From assembly GCF_000746205.1 (NCBI RefSeq), contig NZ_JQKV01000005.1, positions 124,001 through 188,000 on the forward strand: a stretch of DNA of 64,000 nt. The letters run 5' to 3'. The stretch comes from Halorubrum sp. BV1 (GTDB lineage Archaea; Halobacteriota; Halobacteria; Halobacteriales; Haloferacaceae). Position numbers and translations under genes: made by a program. The notes below the pieces were generated by a model. The model saw only the letters and a list, made by a program, of their open reading frames with translations, was not told the origin of the DNA and ran no database searches. This document shows positions 34,224 through 43,689 of this stretch, piece after piece (the first letter of the stretch is position 1; the number at the start of each line of letters is the position of its first letter).

Positions 34224-34266
34224 TTACCAAACAGTAGGAGTGTATTGTAGACGAAGAGTTTGGTAA
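34224..34266. repeat. Inverted repeat, family B, copy 1
   Basis: TTACCAAACA (34224-34233) and AGTTTGGTAA (34257-34266), spacer 23 bp, between the histone-fold gene and the SH3-like/DUF2254 operon end. Confidence 0.65.
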
Positions 34267-34319
34267 GAGTGTGTTGTCCAAATACAGCCACCGCTTGGAC
34301 AATAACGTGCGACGATACC

Positions 34320-34547
34320 TCAGGGGGGCCGGAGATCCCGCCACCGAACATCCGTTTTTGTCCCGTCGTCCAGCTGAACACGGTACAGCACGGCGTCACG
34401 ATCATCACCCGTGACGGCGCCGGCGTCGTCCTCTAAGATAGCGATGATCTCGCCGTGTCGCCCGTGGAGCCGGTTGTAGTCCGGGTCCGTCTCATCAGGA
34501 ATATCGATTCGCACACGGTCACCCTCCTCGAACTGGTAGTCGGTCAT
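34320..34547 (-). CDS. SH3-like small protein
   Basis: 75 aa. A beta-barrel with KOW-like character: FEEGDRVRIDIPDETDPDYN, RLHGRHGEIIAILEDDAGAV, VLYRVQLDDGTKTDVRWRDL. This resembles proteins that bind nucleic acid or act as domain adaptors. Overlaps the DUF2254 gene by 4 bp (ATGA), so the two are translated together. Confidence 0.65.
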   Translation of the reverse strand: MTDYQFEEGDRVRIDIPDETDPDYNRLHGRHGEIIAILEDDAGAVTGDDRDAVLYRVQLDDGTKTDVRWRDLRPP

Positions 34548-36268
34548 TCTCGCTCCCTGAGGTACTCCGTTCGTTCGTGGACGTCTTCCTCGAACTCAAC
34601 GAGCCACTCCTCGAATGGTGTGTCTTCCTCTTCAGTTCCGAAAACCCGTTCGATGAATCCTTCGTCTGTATCATCTGAGGTTGGATCAAAAGTTCGAACG
34701 GAGATGTTGCGTCCCTCCGGCTGCTCACCCGCTTTGAGGAGCGCAAATGCCCGGTCAACGATTGTCGGATCGTAATCCCGCCTTAGGAGCCCAAGGTTGT
34801 TCGTCCACATTCCAAGACGGCCGTTCTCGAGCTGATCAACACGATAGGCAAGTTGGATTGTCGTAATACAGCACAGCGTTGCCAAGCCATCTATCCCAGC
34901 ATCGGCAGCAGATTCGGTGATTCGCTTCCAGCCATCATCGATTGACCCCTCGACAAACGGGTACTCCCCCTCCGAGACGCGATATCGGAGAACGGTCTGA
35001 GTGAAGCTGACATATTCGCGCCAGACGTGTCGCAGTGGCTCCGCCCCATCAGGGAGCGTCCACTTTCGACCATCAGTAGGAGAGATCCAATTGATATCTT
35101 GGTCTTGCACGTCGTCGCCGTACCGGTCAACGAGGACTTCGAATATCTCGCCCACCTCTCGGCTGTAGTAGTCCCCGACAAGCCGGTCTGTGACGTTCGC
35201 ATCCGGTCGTCGTCGGAGAAGAACAGCCATCTGATGATCCAGATGGTGCGATACCGCCAAGAACGTCGTATACTCAGCATCGCTGGCTGTGGCTTTCGTT
35301 AGTTCGAGCAGCGACTCTTTCACCGGGCTCCGAAGTCGATTCCCCTCCCACGTCAAGGGCGCTGCATCGAACGCGTCTCCGAGCCCCTCAGCAGCGTCCT
35401 CAGTGACGTCAGTAAAGCCGTGGTTGAGCCCGTCGAGAGCGACCGCTTCGACATCGTCGACAGCATCCGAAACCAGGTCGTATTGCTCGTGGGTGTACGC
35501 CTGCTCCAAGATCGGTGGGACATACTCCGTGAGGATTTCAGTCGAAACAGCCGATGCGTACTGGGCGGCGTCTTCTTTGGTATGCTCGCTTTCGAGGTAC
35601 TCGAACGTCCGGGTGAGAACCGTCCGAAGTCCGTCGATCCCCTGTTCTGCGGTTTGGTATTCGCCCAGCTCGATGGCTCGAGCAATCGTTCGGTACAGTG
35701 GGCGAATCGGATGGACCTCGAGTTCAGTGAATTCCGTTGCGGTCGTGGGAAGGTATTCGTCCGGTGCGAGTTCCCGTTCGACCAACACCGAGATGAGATC
35801 GTCGGGCGAGCTGCGCTGGATCATCAGCTGGATGAATTGGTAGAGCGCAAACGTAGAGACAGCAGCAAGCGCAAACGCGATTCCGACGACTGCGTTCAGT
35901 AGGCGGCTATTCTGTATCGGGAGCAGATAGACGACGACGAGGTTGAACGCGATGGCGCCAACGAAGAGCGCGAACGTCGTACGGAACAGCGGCTCTTTGA
36001 CGAACAGTGAGGTGAGGCGGGCCGAATATCGTGTCACAACGAGTTGTAGAGCGACGACGGTCACGGAGAACACGATCGCAAGAACGGAGGCTTCTGCCGT
36101 CGCTAGGGTCGTCAGTAGCGCCCTGATATTATCGGTCTGAACAGCAGGGTTGAGGAGAGCGGTCAGCGTCGCGACCACCATAGCCGTAGCCACTATCAGG
36201 GCAGTATATCGAACAATTAGATTGTGGGACCACTCTCGGATGGAGTCCTTCAGATTCTGGCCACTCAT
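34544..36268 (-). CDS. DUF2254-like membrane protein
   Basis: 574 aa. Four TM helices in the first ~155 residues (ALIVATAMVVATLTALL, ASVLAIVFSVTVVALQLVVT, TFALFVGAIAFNLVVVYLL, VVGIAFALAAVSTFALY), with the loop VTRYSARLTSLFVKEPLFRT characteristic of DUF2254. A large cytoplasmic domain follows (~400 residues) of unknown function. Its position at the edge of a defence island makes a membrane-linked role conceivable. A family B inverted repeat at 36331-36372 lies upstream of its start. Confidence 0.7.
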   Translation of the reverse strand: MSGQNLKDSIREWSHNLIVRYTALIVATAMVVATLTALLNPAVQTDNIRALLTTLATAEASVLAIVFSVTVVALQLVVTRYSARLTSLFVKEPLFRTTFALFVGAIAFNLVVVYLLPIQNSRLLNAVVGIAFALAAVSTFALYQFIQLMIQRSSPDDLISVLVERELAPDEYLPTTATEFTELEVHPIRPLYRTIARAIELGEYQTAEQGIDGLRTVLTRTFEYLESEHTKEDAAQYASAVSTEILTEYVPPILEQAYTHEQYDLVSDAVDDVEAVALDGLNHGFTDVTEDAAEGLGDAFDAAPLTWEGNRLRSPVKESLLELTKATASDAEYTTFLAVSHHLDHQMAVLLRRRPDANVTDRLVGDYYSREVGEIFEVLVDRYGDDVQDQDINWISPTDGRKWTLPDGAEPLRHVWREYVSFTQTVLRYRVSEGEYPFVEGSIDDGWKRITESAADAGIDGLATLCCITTIQLAYRVDQLENGRLGMWTNNLGLLRRDYDPTIVDRAFALLKAGEQPEGRNISVRTFDPTSDDTDEGFIERVFGTEEEDTPFEEWLVEFEEDVHERTEYLRERE

Positions 36269-36330
36269 ACCCTTGTTCTCATAGAGACTCCTTTACTAGC
36301 TTAACATAAGTAATGAATTTCACTCCTTTC

Positions 36331-36372
36331 TTACCAAACAAACTGAGGTTGAATTCCGAAATTGTTTGGTAA
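36331..36372. promoter_or_regulatory. Inverted repeat, family B, copy 2, upstream of DUF2254 operon
   Basis: TTACCAAACA (36331-36340) and TGTTTGGTAA (36363-36372), perfect arms, spacer 22 bp, 62 bp before the DUF2254 start and between two minus-strand operons. Confidence 0.7.
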
Positions 36373-36447
36373 GGTAGCGGATGCTTGAGACACATATCAA
36401 TCTGCGATTCCTGACGTGTATGAGAATGTTCGAGCCGAAGAAGGGTG

Positions 36448-37842
36448 TTAAATCTCCCAATCGGTGATCTCTGCAGCATCTCCATCGCCAGCACGTGAAC
36501 ACGTGAAGCAATCTGAATCAACGTTTACACGGCGACTTGCAGTCCGTTGAGTTTGCTGTCCTGGCTCCCGAAGGTAGTGGTAGTGGAGGGGTGATATAGC
36601 ACCAAACTGCGTGGCGTAGATCAGGATCTCACTGACCCCCATTGACGCAACTTCGCCATTTAGCGAGACGACGGATGGATCAGTTACGTCATCAATATAC
36701 CCGAGATCACGGTCCTCAGCACTGACTTCAGCTGGTGCAAGGAAGTCCCGAGCTTCTTCTCGATCGATCTCGTCCAAACAGTGAAGGCAAGGCCCATCCG
36801 GGTGGATAAACGCTATACGGCCGCCCAGTTGCTCAACTGGGCCGTCTGGAGGATTGATTCCTGTGGCCAAGTCTAGATAAGGAAGGTGGGCTGCACGTGC
36901 GAGTCGGTTGAGGACAAGCCGTGGCCCATCATTATCCAAACACCCGACTACGAGATCTGTTGTGAGGAGGGTCTGAAGAGCTTCTTTGTCTCGAACGTCG
37001 GTCTCAAACACTGCCATACCAACGTCATCGCTGGTGATCTTCTCGATAGAGTCCGCAGCTATTCTGGCTTTTGACTTGCTTACGTCATCAGGGGCAGCGG
37101 TCACCGTCCGGTTAAGATTGGATACCTCAATCTCGTCCGGGTCCACAAGAACAAAGTCTCGAACACCAGCGTAGGCTAGCTGCTGCACTACGTGTGATCC
37201 GAGGCCACCGAGCCCGACGATTCCTACCCGAAGGGTCTGTAGCCGGTCTTGTCCTTCTTTGGAGAACGCCCGAATCTGGCGATCATATCGATCATCCAAG
37301 CCGTCAGGTGCTTTTGATGACTGGGACCCCGAGGTTGGGAATTGGACATCGAGGTGTTCACCTGCGACAACTACTCGCTCAACAGCGGTCCCATCTCCTG
37401 GTTCATTCCAGTATCGCGCATCAATCGACTCTCGCCCCAGAACGATTGCTCCATACGGCGTGCCGTCCAGCGAGTCAAGCACGTACGCTGCGAAGTCTGG
37501 CATTTCCTGCTCATCCGTGAAAGAGGAGAATGTGACGTTTTTCTTGGTGAGCGGGTGTGTGTGGGCTTCGATGATTGCGAGATCCTGTCGCTTTGCCTTG
37601 TTGATCACATCCAGTATCGGATCGAGATCAACCTCATAGGCTCCGCGACCGTGGAACTCTACATCTTCATCAGCGATTGGAATGAACTCTTGAACCGTGA
37701 ATCGAGGGCCGGCGGTTGTTTTTGCCACACCGGCGAGGAAGAACCCGAACTTTTCGGAAGGGCTCTGCCGATCGTCGTCAATATCCCAGAGATGTTCCTC
37801 TGCTTCACTCCAAGTAGACTCTGGCGTGGCAATAACAGCCAT
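36448..37842 (-). CDS. JAB peptidase-E1 (ThiF-like) fusion of a ubiquitin-like system
   Basis: 464 aa. Residues ~1-160 are a JAB/JAMM metallopeptidase: AIIEAHTHPLTKKNV followed by TFSSFTDEQEMPDF gives H-x-H-x(n)-S-x2-D plus an upstream Glu. Residues ~190-430 are an E1-type adenylating domain: RVGIVGLGGLGSHVVQQLAY, LVDPDEIEVSNLNR and DLVVGCLDNDGPRLVLNRLA, with CLHC and a late CFTC as possible zinc or thioester cysteines. It would activate the Ub-like protein with ATP and trim or remove it. Its ATG shares one base with the E2-like stop. Combination with Ub-like and E2-like genes identifies a prokaryotic ubiquitin-like conjugation operon of the type linked to phage defence. Confidence 0.85.
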   Translation of the reverse strand: MAVIATPESTWSEAEEHLWDIDDDRQSPSEKFGFFLAGVAKTTAGPRFTVQEFIPIADEDVEFHGRGAYEVDLDPILDVINKAKRQDLAIIEAHTHPLTKKNVTFSSFTDEQEMPDFAAYVLDSLDGTPYGAIVLGRESIDARYWNEPGDGTAVERVVVAGEHLDVQFPTSGSQSSKAPDGLDDRYDRQIRAFSKEGQDRLQTLRVGIVGLGGLGSHVVQQLAYAGVRDFVLVDPDEIEVSNLNRTVTAAPDDVSKSKARIAADSIEKITSDDVGMAVFETDVRDKEALQTLLTTDLVVGCLDNDGPRLVLNRLARAAHLPYLDLATGINPPDGPVEQLGGRIAFIHPDGPCLHCLDEIDREEARDFLAPAEVSAEDRDLGYIDDVTDPSVVSLNGEVASMGVSEILIYATQFGAISPLHYHYLREPGQQTQRTASRRVNVDSDCFTCSRAGDGDAAEITDWEI

Positions 37843-38228
37843 CAGACGCCCTCCTCAAGACGTGCTTCGACGGAGCTCATAAACGTCAGCAAGTTTGACC
37901 CGTCTTTGACGTCCTCTGATGGCTTCCAATTGTTTTGTACCCGCCACGAGAACCGGTCCCAGTCCCGGCCATCGTGACGCTTGTGGTTGGTAGCAAAGCT
38001 CCCAGGCTGCTGCCCATTACACTTGAGACCGGCAGGAACCCAGAAGTTCCGTGGTGGTGTCTCCGGGTAGCCGGACGGCAGCTGGAGTAAGACCTCGGTG
38101 GTCTCGCGGTTCCACTCCTCGTCGAGTTCGACACCCTCCACGAGTACCCAATCGAAGTTACCCCCGTGCTCGATTGATGGGTACTGCTGCTGGAGCAGGT
38201 CGATCTCGGCTTCGAGCCTGTCTTGCAT
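37842..38228 (-). CDS. Prokaryotic E2-like protein
   Basis: 128 aa. Helix (DRLEAEIDLLQQQYPSIEHG), beta meander (FDWVLVEGVELDEEWNRETT, VLLQLPSGYPETPPRNFWVP) and then AGLKCNGQQPGSF, where the Cys is the candidate thioester residue, followed by a C-terminal helix with WDRFSWRVQNNWKPSEDVKD. The flow, notably the PxGYPxTPP turn, is that of the bacterial E2-family-E proteins found between multi-ubiquitin and E1/JAB genes. It probably receives the Ub-like protein from the neighbouring E1 and passes it on. Confidence 0.8.
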   Translation of the reverse strand: MQDRLEAEIDLLQQQYPSIEHGGNFDWVLVEGVELDEEWNRETTEVLLQLPSGYPETPPRNFWVPAGLKCNGQQPGSFATNHKRHDGRDWDRFSWRVQNNWKPSEDVKDGSNLLTFMSSVEARLEEGV

Positions 38229-38233
38229 CGGAG

Positions 38234-38533
38234 TTATCCTCGCTTGAACTGGGGTGCCTGTTTGAGTCGTCGTCCTGGACCGTCGAATTCGACCTCGTCG
38301 TCGGGATCCAGTTGCTCTTCGGTACCGTCGTCGTGAATCAGGATCAGCCCGACATCGATTGAAATGCCGGCCCGTTCCATTATTTCACGGGCGGTTAGCG
38401 AGGATTCGTCCGTTTGGTACTCGTCGCCATCGACGAAGAAGGTGTAAAACTTCCCGTCAACGTCGTCCGAGGGTGGACTCTGGTTGTTAGGCGATGCTCC
38501 GTCTGCGTCCGCGGAAGTCGTGTCGTCCGTCAT
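38234..38533 (-). CDS. Ubiquitin-like modifier (multiubiquitin-domain type)
   Basis: 99 aa. A disordered Asp/Ser-rich N-terminus (~25 residues) precedes a single beta-grasp domain: YTFFVDGDEYQTDESSLTAR, EIMERAGISIDVGLILIHDD, EQLDPDDEVEFDGPGRRLKQ, resembling PF14452 but with one copy rather than tandem domains. The chain ends in ...FKRG, so a C-terminal Gly is exposed without processing, as needed for adenylation by the E1 domain two genes downstream. First gene of the operon, 5 bp before the E2-like gene. Confidence 0.82.
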   Translation of the reverse strand: MTDDTTSADADGASPNNQSPPSDDVDGKFYTFFVDGDEYQTDESSLTAREIMERAGISIDVGLILIHDDGTEEQLDPDDEVEFDGPGRRLKQAPQFKRG

Positions 38534-39264
38534 TGTTCTGTGTGCTTGATGTCCCTCAAGCGGCGGGCATCCCGCGGTGGATCCATAGCTGTGGCTCTAC
38601 GGGCACAGGTCACCGGCTTGAACCGGGACGTCGCTCCGCGTAGTGCTGTTTCCAGCGTAGCTCACAACCACGGCTCGCGTCGAACCGCGGACGTAGTTTT
38701 TGAGCCCACCTGTTCTGCCGCCTACACCCGGAGAAATCCGAATGTGTCAGGCGGTGGCTCCGAACTGGTGGCTGTCTTCTCGGACAGGTAAGTATTGCTG
38801 GTTGCTACTTATAAATATTTCGCCGGATTAGGTTCACCTTATCACAGAGTATCGAGCGATAGAGGCTCATTCTCGGAGTGTTATTTAAAACAGTCAGTGG
38901 TATATAAAGGAGAGTCGAAAAATAGGATATGCTGTATTTATATCTAAGGTAGTGGGTTGGAGCGACATATATGAAAATAGAGAAGAATCTCGCGGGAGTT
39001 GATTAGGTGACGAGAGTAAGTAGACTCGCCACCAGTTCGGAGCCATAATCCCCTATGATTCCATTATTTTTAAAACTAGCGGCTCATAGCCTGAGACGGA
39101 ATAATTCTCATACATAATCTTGACCGAGCATTGCTGTGGGTGTTTCTCCGACGTACGGTGGTAATCATACGGAGTATCAAGATCTCATATGATATCAGCA
39201 ATAGCGAATGGAATAGTCTAAGTAAAGACTATATTGGGGGGCTGAAACAGGCTTAGTATCCGAG
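38534..39264. other. Intergenic region between ubiquitin-like and restriction operons
   Basis: No gene. 38534-38790 is GC-rich and looks like decayed sequence; 38790-39250 is clearly AT-rich (tatttataaatatttcgcc, repeated tata-type tracts), in contrast to the rest of the window. It is the divergent control region of two defence operons and a likely junction of separately acquired blocks. Confidence 0.5.
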
Positions 39265-39456
39265 ATGACTCGTAAATCAATCGCCCGGAATTCGGGTAAC
39301 TCCGGGCGAGTCAACATCTCCGGCTCCGAGCTCGAAGCACTCGAGGCCGAGATTGGCGACGATGTCGACGTCGACGTTGCCGACACGAAAGACATCGCTC
39401 ACGCGCTTATCGACAGCAAGGACGCGGATCGGTTTCTCATTGTCACTCCACGATAA
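39265..39456 (+). CDS. Small AbrB-like protein leading the restriction operon
   Basis: 63 aa. SGRVNISGSELEALEAEIGD followed by DVDVDVADTKDI resembles a swapped-hairpin AbrB-like half (G-R-V-x-I ... L-x-x-x-x-G-D-x-V-x-V). The end (DADRFLIVTPR) is a short strand. It lies 3 bp before the methyltransferase gene and would be cotranscribed. An autoregulator of the operon, analogous to control proteins of restriction-modification systems, is a fair inference. Family match is by eye. Confidence 0.6.
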   Translation: MTRKSIARNSGNSGRVNISGSELEALEAEIGDDVDVDVADTKDIAHALIDSKDADRFLIVTPR

Positions 39457-39459
39457 TTC

Positions 39460-42400
39460 ATGCAAACGGCACTCACCTATCGGACGAATCGCGACCTGTT
39501 CTCGAACTACTACCTGGACGAGCACCTCCCCGAAACCGAGGCGTGGGACGAGCTAAGCGACGACGAACTCCGCGAGGCGAAAGCGGACATCATGGATCTG
39601 TGGGAGCGCGAGAAGGGGACGGCTCCCAAGCGCAACGAGTCCCAACTCGAGGAGAAGTTCATCCGGCCGATGTTCCGGAAACTGGATATCCCCTTCGAGG
39701 TTGAGGAGAGCACCAGCCGGACCCAACGTCGGCCCGACTACGGCTTCTTCGAGTCCGAGGACGCCGCACGCGGTGCGTTCGAGCGCCGCGAGGAAGGAGG
39801 CGATTTCTACAAGGACGCCGTCGCCGTCGCGGACGCCAAGCGCTGGGGTCGGCCACTCGACACCCGTGGGAGTGGGGAACACGAGCGGGACTTCGAGAAC
39901 CCGAGCTACCAGATTCACGTCTACCTGCAGGAGACGCCGGCGCGGTGGGCCGTCCTCACCGACGGGAAGAAGTGGCGGCTCTACTACGGCCCGACGAGCC
40001 ACCGCCTCGACTCCTACTACGAGATCGACCTACCGACCGTCCTCGAAAAGGGCGACCTTGAGGACTTCAAATACTTCTACCTCTTTTTCAGGCACGGTGC
40101 GTTCCTCGAGGACTCCAGCGGCGAGTGCTTCCTGGACGAAGTCTACGACGAGTCCAACGTCTTCGCCCAGGAATTGGGAGAGGACCTCCAAGACAACATC
40201 TACGAGGCGATCAAGGTGCTCTCGGAGGGATTCATGCAGTACCCGGACAACGACCTCTCCGAGGACGATCTCGACCTCATTCACGACAGTTCCCTCATCT
40301 ACCTGTATCGGCTCATCTTCGTGCTCTACGCTGAGAGTGAGGGCCGTGACCTGCTCGACACGAACAACGAGATCTACGAGGAATCCTACAGTCTCAACTC
40401 TCTCAAGCAGGACATCGCCGAGGAATTAGACAGTTCGAATCCGAAGTATCGGGACTGGCAAGACAACCTCTGGGACCGGCTGGACGAGCTGTTCAAACTC
40501 ATCGACCAGGGGAGCAGGTCCCGCGGTATCCCGGAGGAGGACCTCTACATCCCGGCGTACAACGGCGGACTGTTCAGAACTGATCCGGACGAGGACGATA
40601 GCGTCGAAGCCCGGTTCCTCGCGAACCACCAGGTCGGGGACGCCTATCTCGCTGAGGTCATCGAACTGCTCACCCGGAGTCAGAACGGCAACGGCGGCGG
40701 GAAGATCTTCGTCGACTACTCGTCGCTGGACGTCCGCCACCTCGGGAGCATCTACGAGGGGCTGTTAGAGTACAAACTCAACGTCGCCGATGAAGCGCTA
40801 GCACTGGACGACGGAGAGTACGTGAGCGCCGATGAGGGCGATGATGTAGCCGTACAAGAGAACGAAGTGTATCTCACGACGGATAGTGGTGAGCGAAAAG
40901 CTACAGGATCTTACTACACACCGGAGTACATCGTTGAGTACATCGTTGAAGAGACCCTCGGCCCTCTCGTCGACGACATTCGGAACGATCTGGTGGGGCA
41001 GAGTGCGTTTGACGAAGGAGGATTCGCTGAGGAGTTCGCTGAGGAAGTATTCAATCTCAAGATACTCGATCCAGCGATGGGGAGCGGTCACTTCCTGACC
41101 AGCGCTATCGACTACCTTGCCCGTGAGATTATCGACGCACAGGAGCGGCAAGCCGCACAACAGGGGATCGAGACTGTTGATGAAGATCACGATATCAACT
41201 GGGCCCGTCGACAGGTCGCTCAGCGCTGTATCTACGGAGTCGACCTGAATCCACTTGCCGTCGAACTTGCGAAAGTCTCCCTCTGGCTCCGAACGCTGGC
41301 TGCCGAACAACCGCTCGCATTCTTAGACCACCATCTGAAGACAGGCAATTCGCTTGTGGGAAGCGACATTGAGACTGTTCTAGATAACGGTGAGCCCGAT
41401 ATTGAAGAAGGACAGCTAACACTACAGGAGTCATTTGACCGGACGCGACGTCAAGCATTAGAACACGTCACCGACCGGTTTGAGGATCTACTCTCTATTG
41501 ATAACGAGACACTAGACGATGTCAAAGAGATGGAGGCGGTCTACGAGGACGTTCGTGACGACCCACTATACCAGCACCTCATTGCTATGGCGAACGTCCA
41601 CACAGCTGAACAGGCTGGCCTTGGCGTTCCAGAGGACGCTTACGAGCGTATGGCCGAGGCACTGCGTGATGACTCGTGGACCGATATTGAAGACCAAGAC
41701 TGGTATTGCTCGGCGCAGGCGATGGCGAAAGAGCAGAACTTCTTCCACTGGGAGCTTGAGTTCCCGATTGCATTTTACCAGCAAGACGGGGAGGTCAAAG
41801 AGGATGGTGGGTTCGACGCGGTAATTGGGAATCCACCATATGTGGGAGAAAAAGAAATGAAAGAGGAGTTTGAGCTCCTGAAAAACGGTTCTATTGTCAA
41901 CGAATGTTACCAAGGCCGAATGGATATGTTATATTTCTTCATTCTACTTGGAATTAAACTCACCAATAGTTCGGGAGCATCTTCCATGATCACCACAGCC
42001 TATTGGCCCGAAGCTGACAGCGCCGAAAATCTCCGTCGTGAAATTGCGAGCAGAACGAGCGTTAGAGAGATTTTAGAATTTGATGGGTTTACAGTGTTTG
42101 ACCAAGCACCTGGTCAGGAAAATCTCATTTATAAATTCGAAAATTCCGGTTCTGACCATATCACGTTTTCATATATTCGTTCAGATGGATATGAGAAGGA
42201 CGCTGTAGCGGAGTCATTATTAGGAGAAAAAGACCTCTTTCATCAGGAGAGTTACGAATATGATGAATTCGATCTTCCTTCAGATGGTAGCGAATGGTAC
42301 GGTATAAAGGGATTAGCAAAGGGTGCCTTAGAACTACCTAGCACCGGACAGAAATTCTCTGATTTGCTTGAATCCAAACAGGGCATTGTTCCCAACCCGG

Positions 42401-43689
42401 ATAAAGTAACAAAGCAATCATACGAAGACTTTGAAAATGAAGATGTAGAGGTTGGGGAAGGTGTTTTTCTCTTAGATAATGAAGACTTAGATCGTATTGG
42501 AATTAATGGAAACCACCAGTTGCTTAGACCGGCATATAGAAATTCGGATATCTCTAAGTACCATATATCTTATCCCAACGAGTTGTATCTATTATATATA
42601 ACTTCAAACGTAAATATATCTGAGTATCCGCAAATACAGGATCATCTTAACAGATATCGATCCAAGCTGGAGGATAGAAGAGAAGTTGAAAACGGAGATA
42701 TAAGCTGGTATAGCCTTCAGTGGCCGCGGAACGAGCAGCTATTTGAAACGCCCAAGATTGTCTACTCTAACTGGGGTAATGATTGGCAACCCTATGCAGT
42801 AGAAGATCAAGGATTCTACGAACGGCGAGATATTACTCTACTGAAACCGCTGAATTCAGAAGTAGACCTTTATCGACTTACAGCAATAATGAATTCGAGA
42901 TTGTCCGAATATTGGCAGACAGAGCGGCGGTCTAGAACTGGCTACACTACACAAGGTAGTCTTGACGATATGCCTATTCCACTCAATTCGAACGAGCCAG
43001 ATGCCGAAGAGAGTCTCCGGGAGCTCGCGAAAAAGATGTCTGATTTGAAGAAGGAAAGAGTCGCACTCAATCTCAACCTGTTCGACTATCTTGGATTACC
43101 AAGTGACGAACTTCCCGAATCAAAGGAAGGCGACTCCCTTGGGGATTTGCAGATTCCAGTCGAGGGCGTCGCAGATACACCACTAACTGAGACTACAGAC
43201 GAGTATGAGGGCCTTCGTATTGAGGGTGTCACCTTCCATGAGGATGGTGGACGAGTAGTGCTATCAGTAGACCTCAGCTACAAGATTGACGAAGACGACC
43301 CTCGGGAAACCGATCGTTGGAATCGGCTCGTAGAGGCGGAGTTCGAGACCTACGAGGCGATGGCCTTTGTTGGACTCACCGAAGTCGAGGAGATATTGCT
43401 GCGCGAGTTTGTCCCTGTCGCTGTTGAGGAGGCTGAAGGCTTTGCCGGGTTCCGGAGGGGAGCGTCTAAGACGAATTCTCCATTAGATCGCCTGAAGGAT
43501 CTTATACTGCCTGATATCGACGATATTAAATCTGGGTTGGAACAGTATATCGAGATCCGGGAACATGCTGACGAACTTGACGAAAAAATCGAGACGACTG
43601 ATCAGCATATCAACGAAATCGTCTACGACCTCTACGAACTGACCGACGAGGAGATCGAGATCGTCGAGTCAGCAGTACAGGATGACTGA
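39460..43689 (+). CDS. Nuclease-methyltransferase (type IIG/DISARM DrmMI-like) of restriction operon
   Basis: 1409 aa. N-terminal nuclease-like domain (~60-190) with RRPDYGFF and VAVADAKRWGRPL, i.e. a PD...(D)xK type site. A helical connector precedes an N6-adenine methyltransferase: motif X/I region TGSYYTPEYIVEYIVEETLG and LDPAMGSGHFLTSAIDYLAR, YGVDLNPLAVELAKVSLWLR, and motif IV NPPYVGEKEM. The target-recognition part (~795-1165) is strikingly AT-rich compared with both flanks. A C-terminal helical bundle ends with DEKIETTDQHINEIVYDLYE. It overlaps the helicase gene by 8 bp. It probably methylates host DNA and, with the helicase, cleaves unmodified DNA. Confidence 0.85.
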   Translation: MQTALTYRTNRDLFSNYYLDEHLPETEAWDELSDDELREAKADIMDLWEREKGTAPKRNESQLEEKFIRPMFRKLDIPFEVEESTSRTQRRPDYGFFESEDAARGAFERREEGGDFYKDAVAVADAKRWGRPLDTRGSGEHERDFENPSYQIHVYLQETPARWAVLTDGKKWRLYYGPTSHRLDSYYEIDLPTVLEKGDLEDFKYFYLFFRHGAFLEDSSGECFLDEVYDESNVFAQELGEDLQDNIYEAIKVLSEGFMQYPDNDLSEDDLDLIHDSSLIYLYRLIFVLYAESEGRDLLDTNNEIYEESYSLNSLKQDIAEELDSSNPKYRDWQDNLWDRLDELFKLIDQGSRSRGIPEEDLYIPAYNGGLFRTDPDEDDSVEARFLANHQVGDAYLAEVIELLTRSQNGNGGGKIFVDYSSLDVRHLGSIYEGLLEYKLNVADEALALDDGEYVSADEGDDVAVQENEVYLTTDSGERKATGSYYTPEYIVEYIVEETLGPLVDDIRNDLVGQSAFDEGGFAEEFAEEVFNLKILDPAMGSGHFLTSAIDYLAREIIDAQERQAAQQGIETVDEDHDINWARRQVAQRCIYGVDLNPLAVELAKVSLWLRTLAAEQPLAFLDHHLKTGNSLVGSDIETVLDNGEPDIEEGQLTLQESFDRTRRQALEHVTDRFEDLLSIDNETLDDVKEMEAVYEDVRDDPLYQHLIAMANVHTAEQAGLGVPEDAYERMAEALRDDSWTDIEDQDWYCSAQAMAKEQNFFHWELEFPIAFYQQDGEVKEDGGFDAVIGNPPYVGEKEMKEEFELLKNGSIVNECYQGRMDMLYFFILLGIKLTNSSGASSMITTAYWPEADSAENLRREIASRTSVREILEFDGFTVFDQAPGQENLIYKFENSGSDHITFSYIRSDGYEKDAVAESLLGEKDLFHQESYEYDEFDLPSDGSEWYGIKGLAKGALELPSTGQKFSDLLESKQGIVPNPDKVTKQSYEDFENEDVEVGEGVFLLDNEDLDRIGINGNHQLLRPAYRNSDISKYHISYPNELYLLYITSNVNISEYPQIQDHLNRYRSKLEDRREVENGDISWYSLQWPRNEQLFETPKIVYSNWGNDWQPYAVEDQGFYERRDITLLKPLNSEVDLYRLTAIMNSRLSEYWQTERRSRTGYTTQGSLDDMPIPLNSNEPDAEESLRELAKKMSDLKKERVALNLNLFDYLGLPSDELPESKEGDSLGDLQIPVEGVADTPLTETTDEYEGLRIEGVTFHEDGGRVVLSVDLSYKIDEDDPRETDRWNRLVEAEFETYEAMAFVGLTEVEEILLREFVPVAVEEAEGFAGFRRGASKTNSPLDRLKDLILPDIDDIKSGLEQYIEIREHADELDEKIETTDQHINEIVYDLYELTDEEIEIVESAVQDD

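Noticed and set aside
38560..38790. Possible decayed transposase or TnpB 3' end in the region before the restriction operon
   Set aside because: Neither strand gives a recognisable transposase motif; left as unassigned intergenic DNA.
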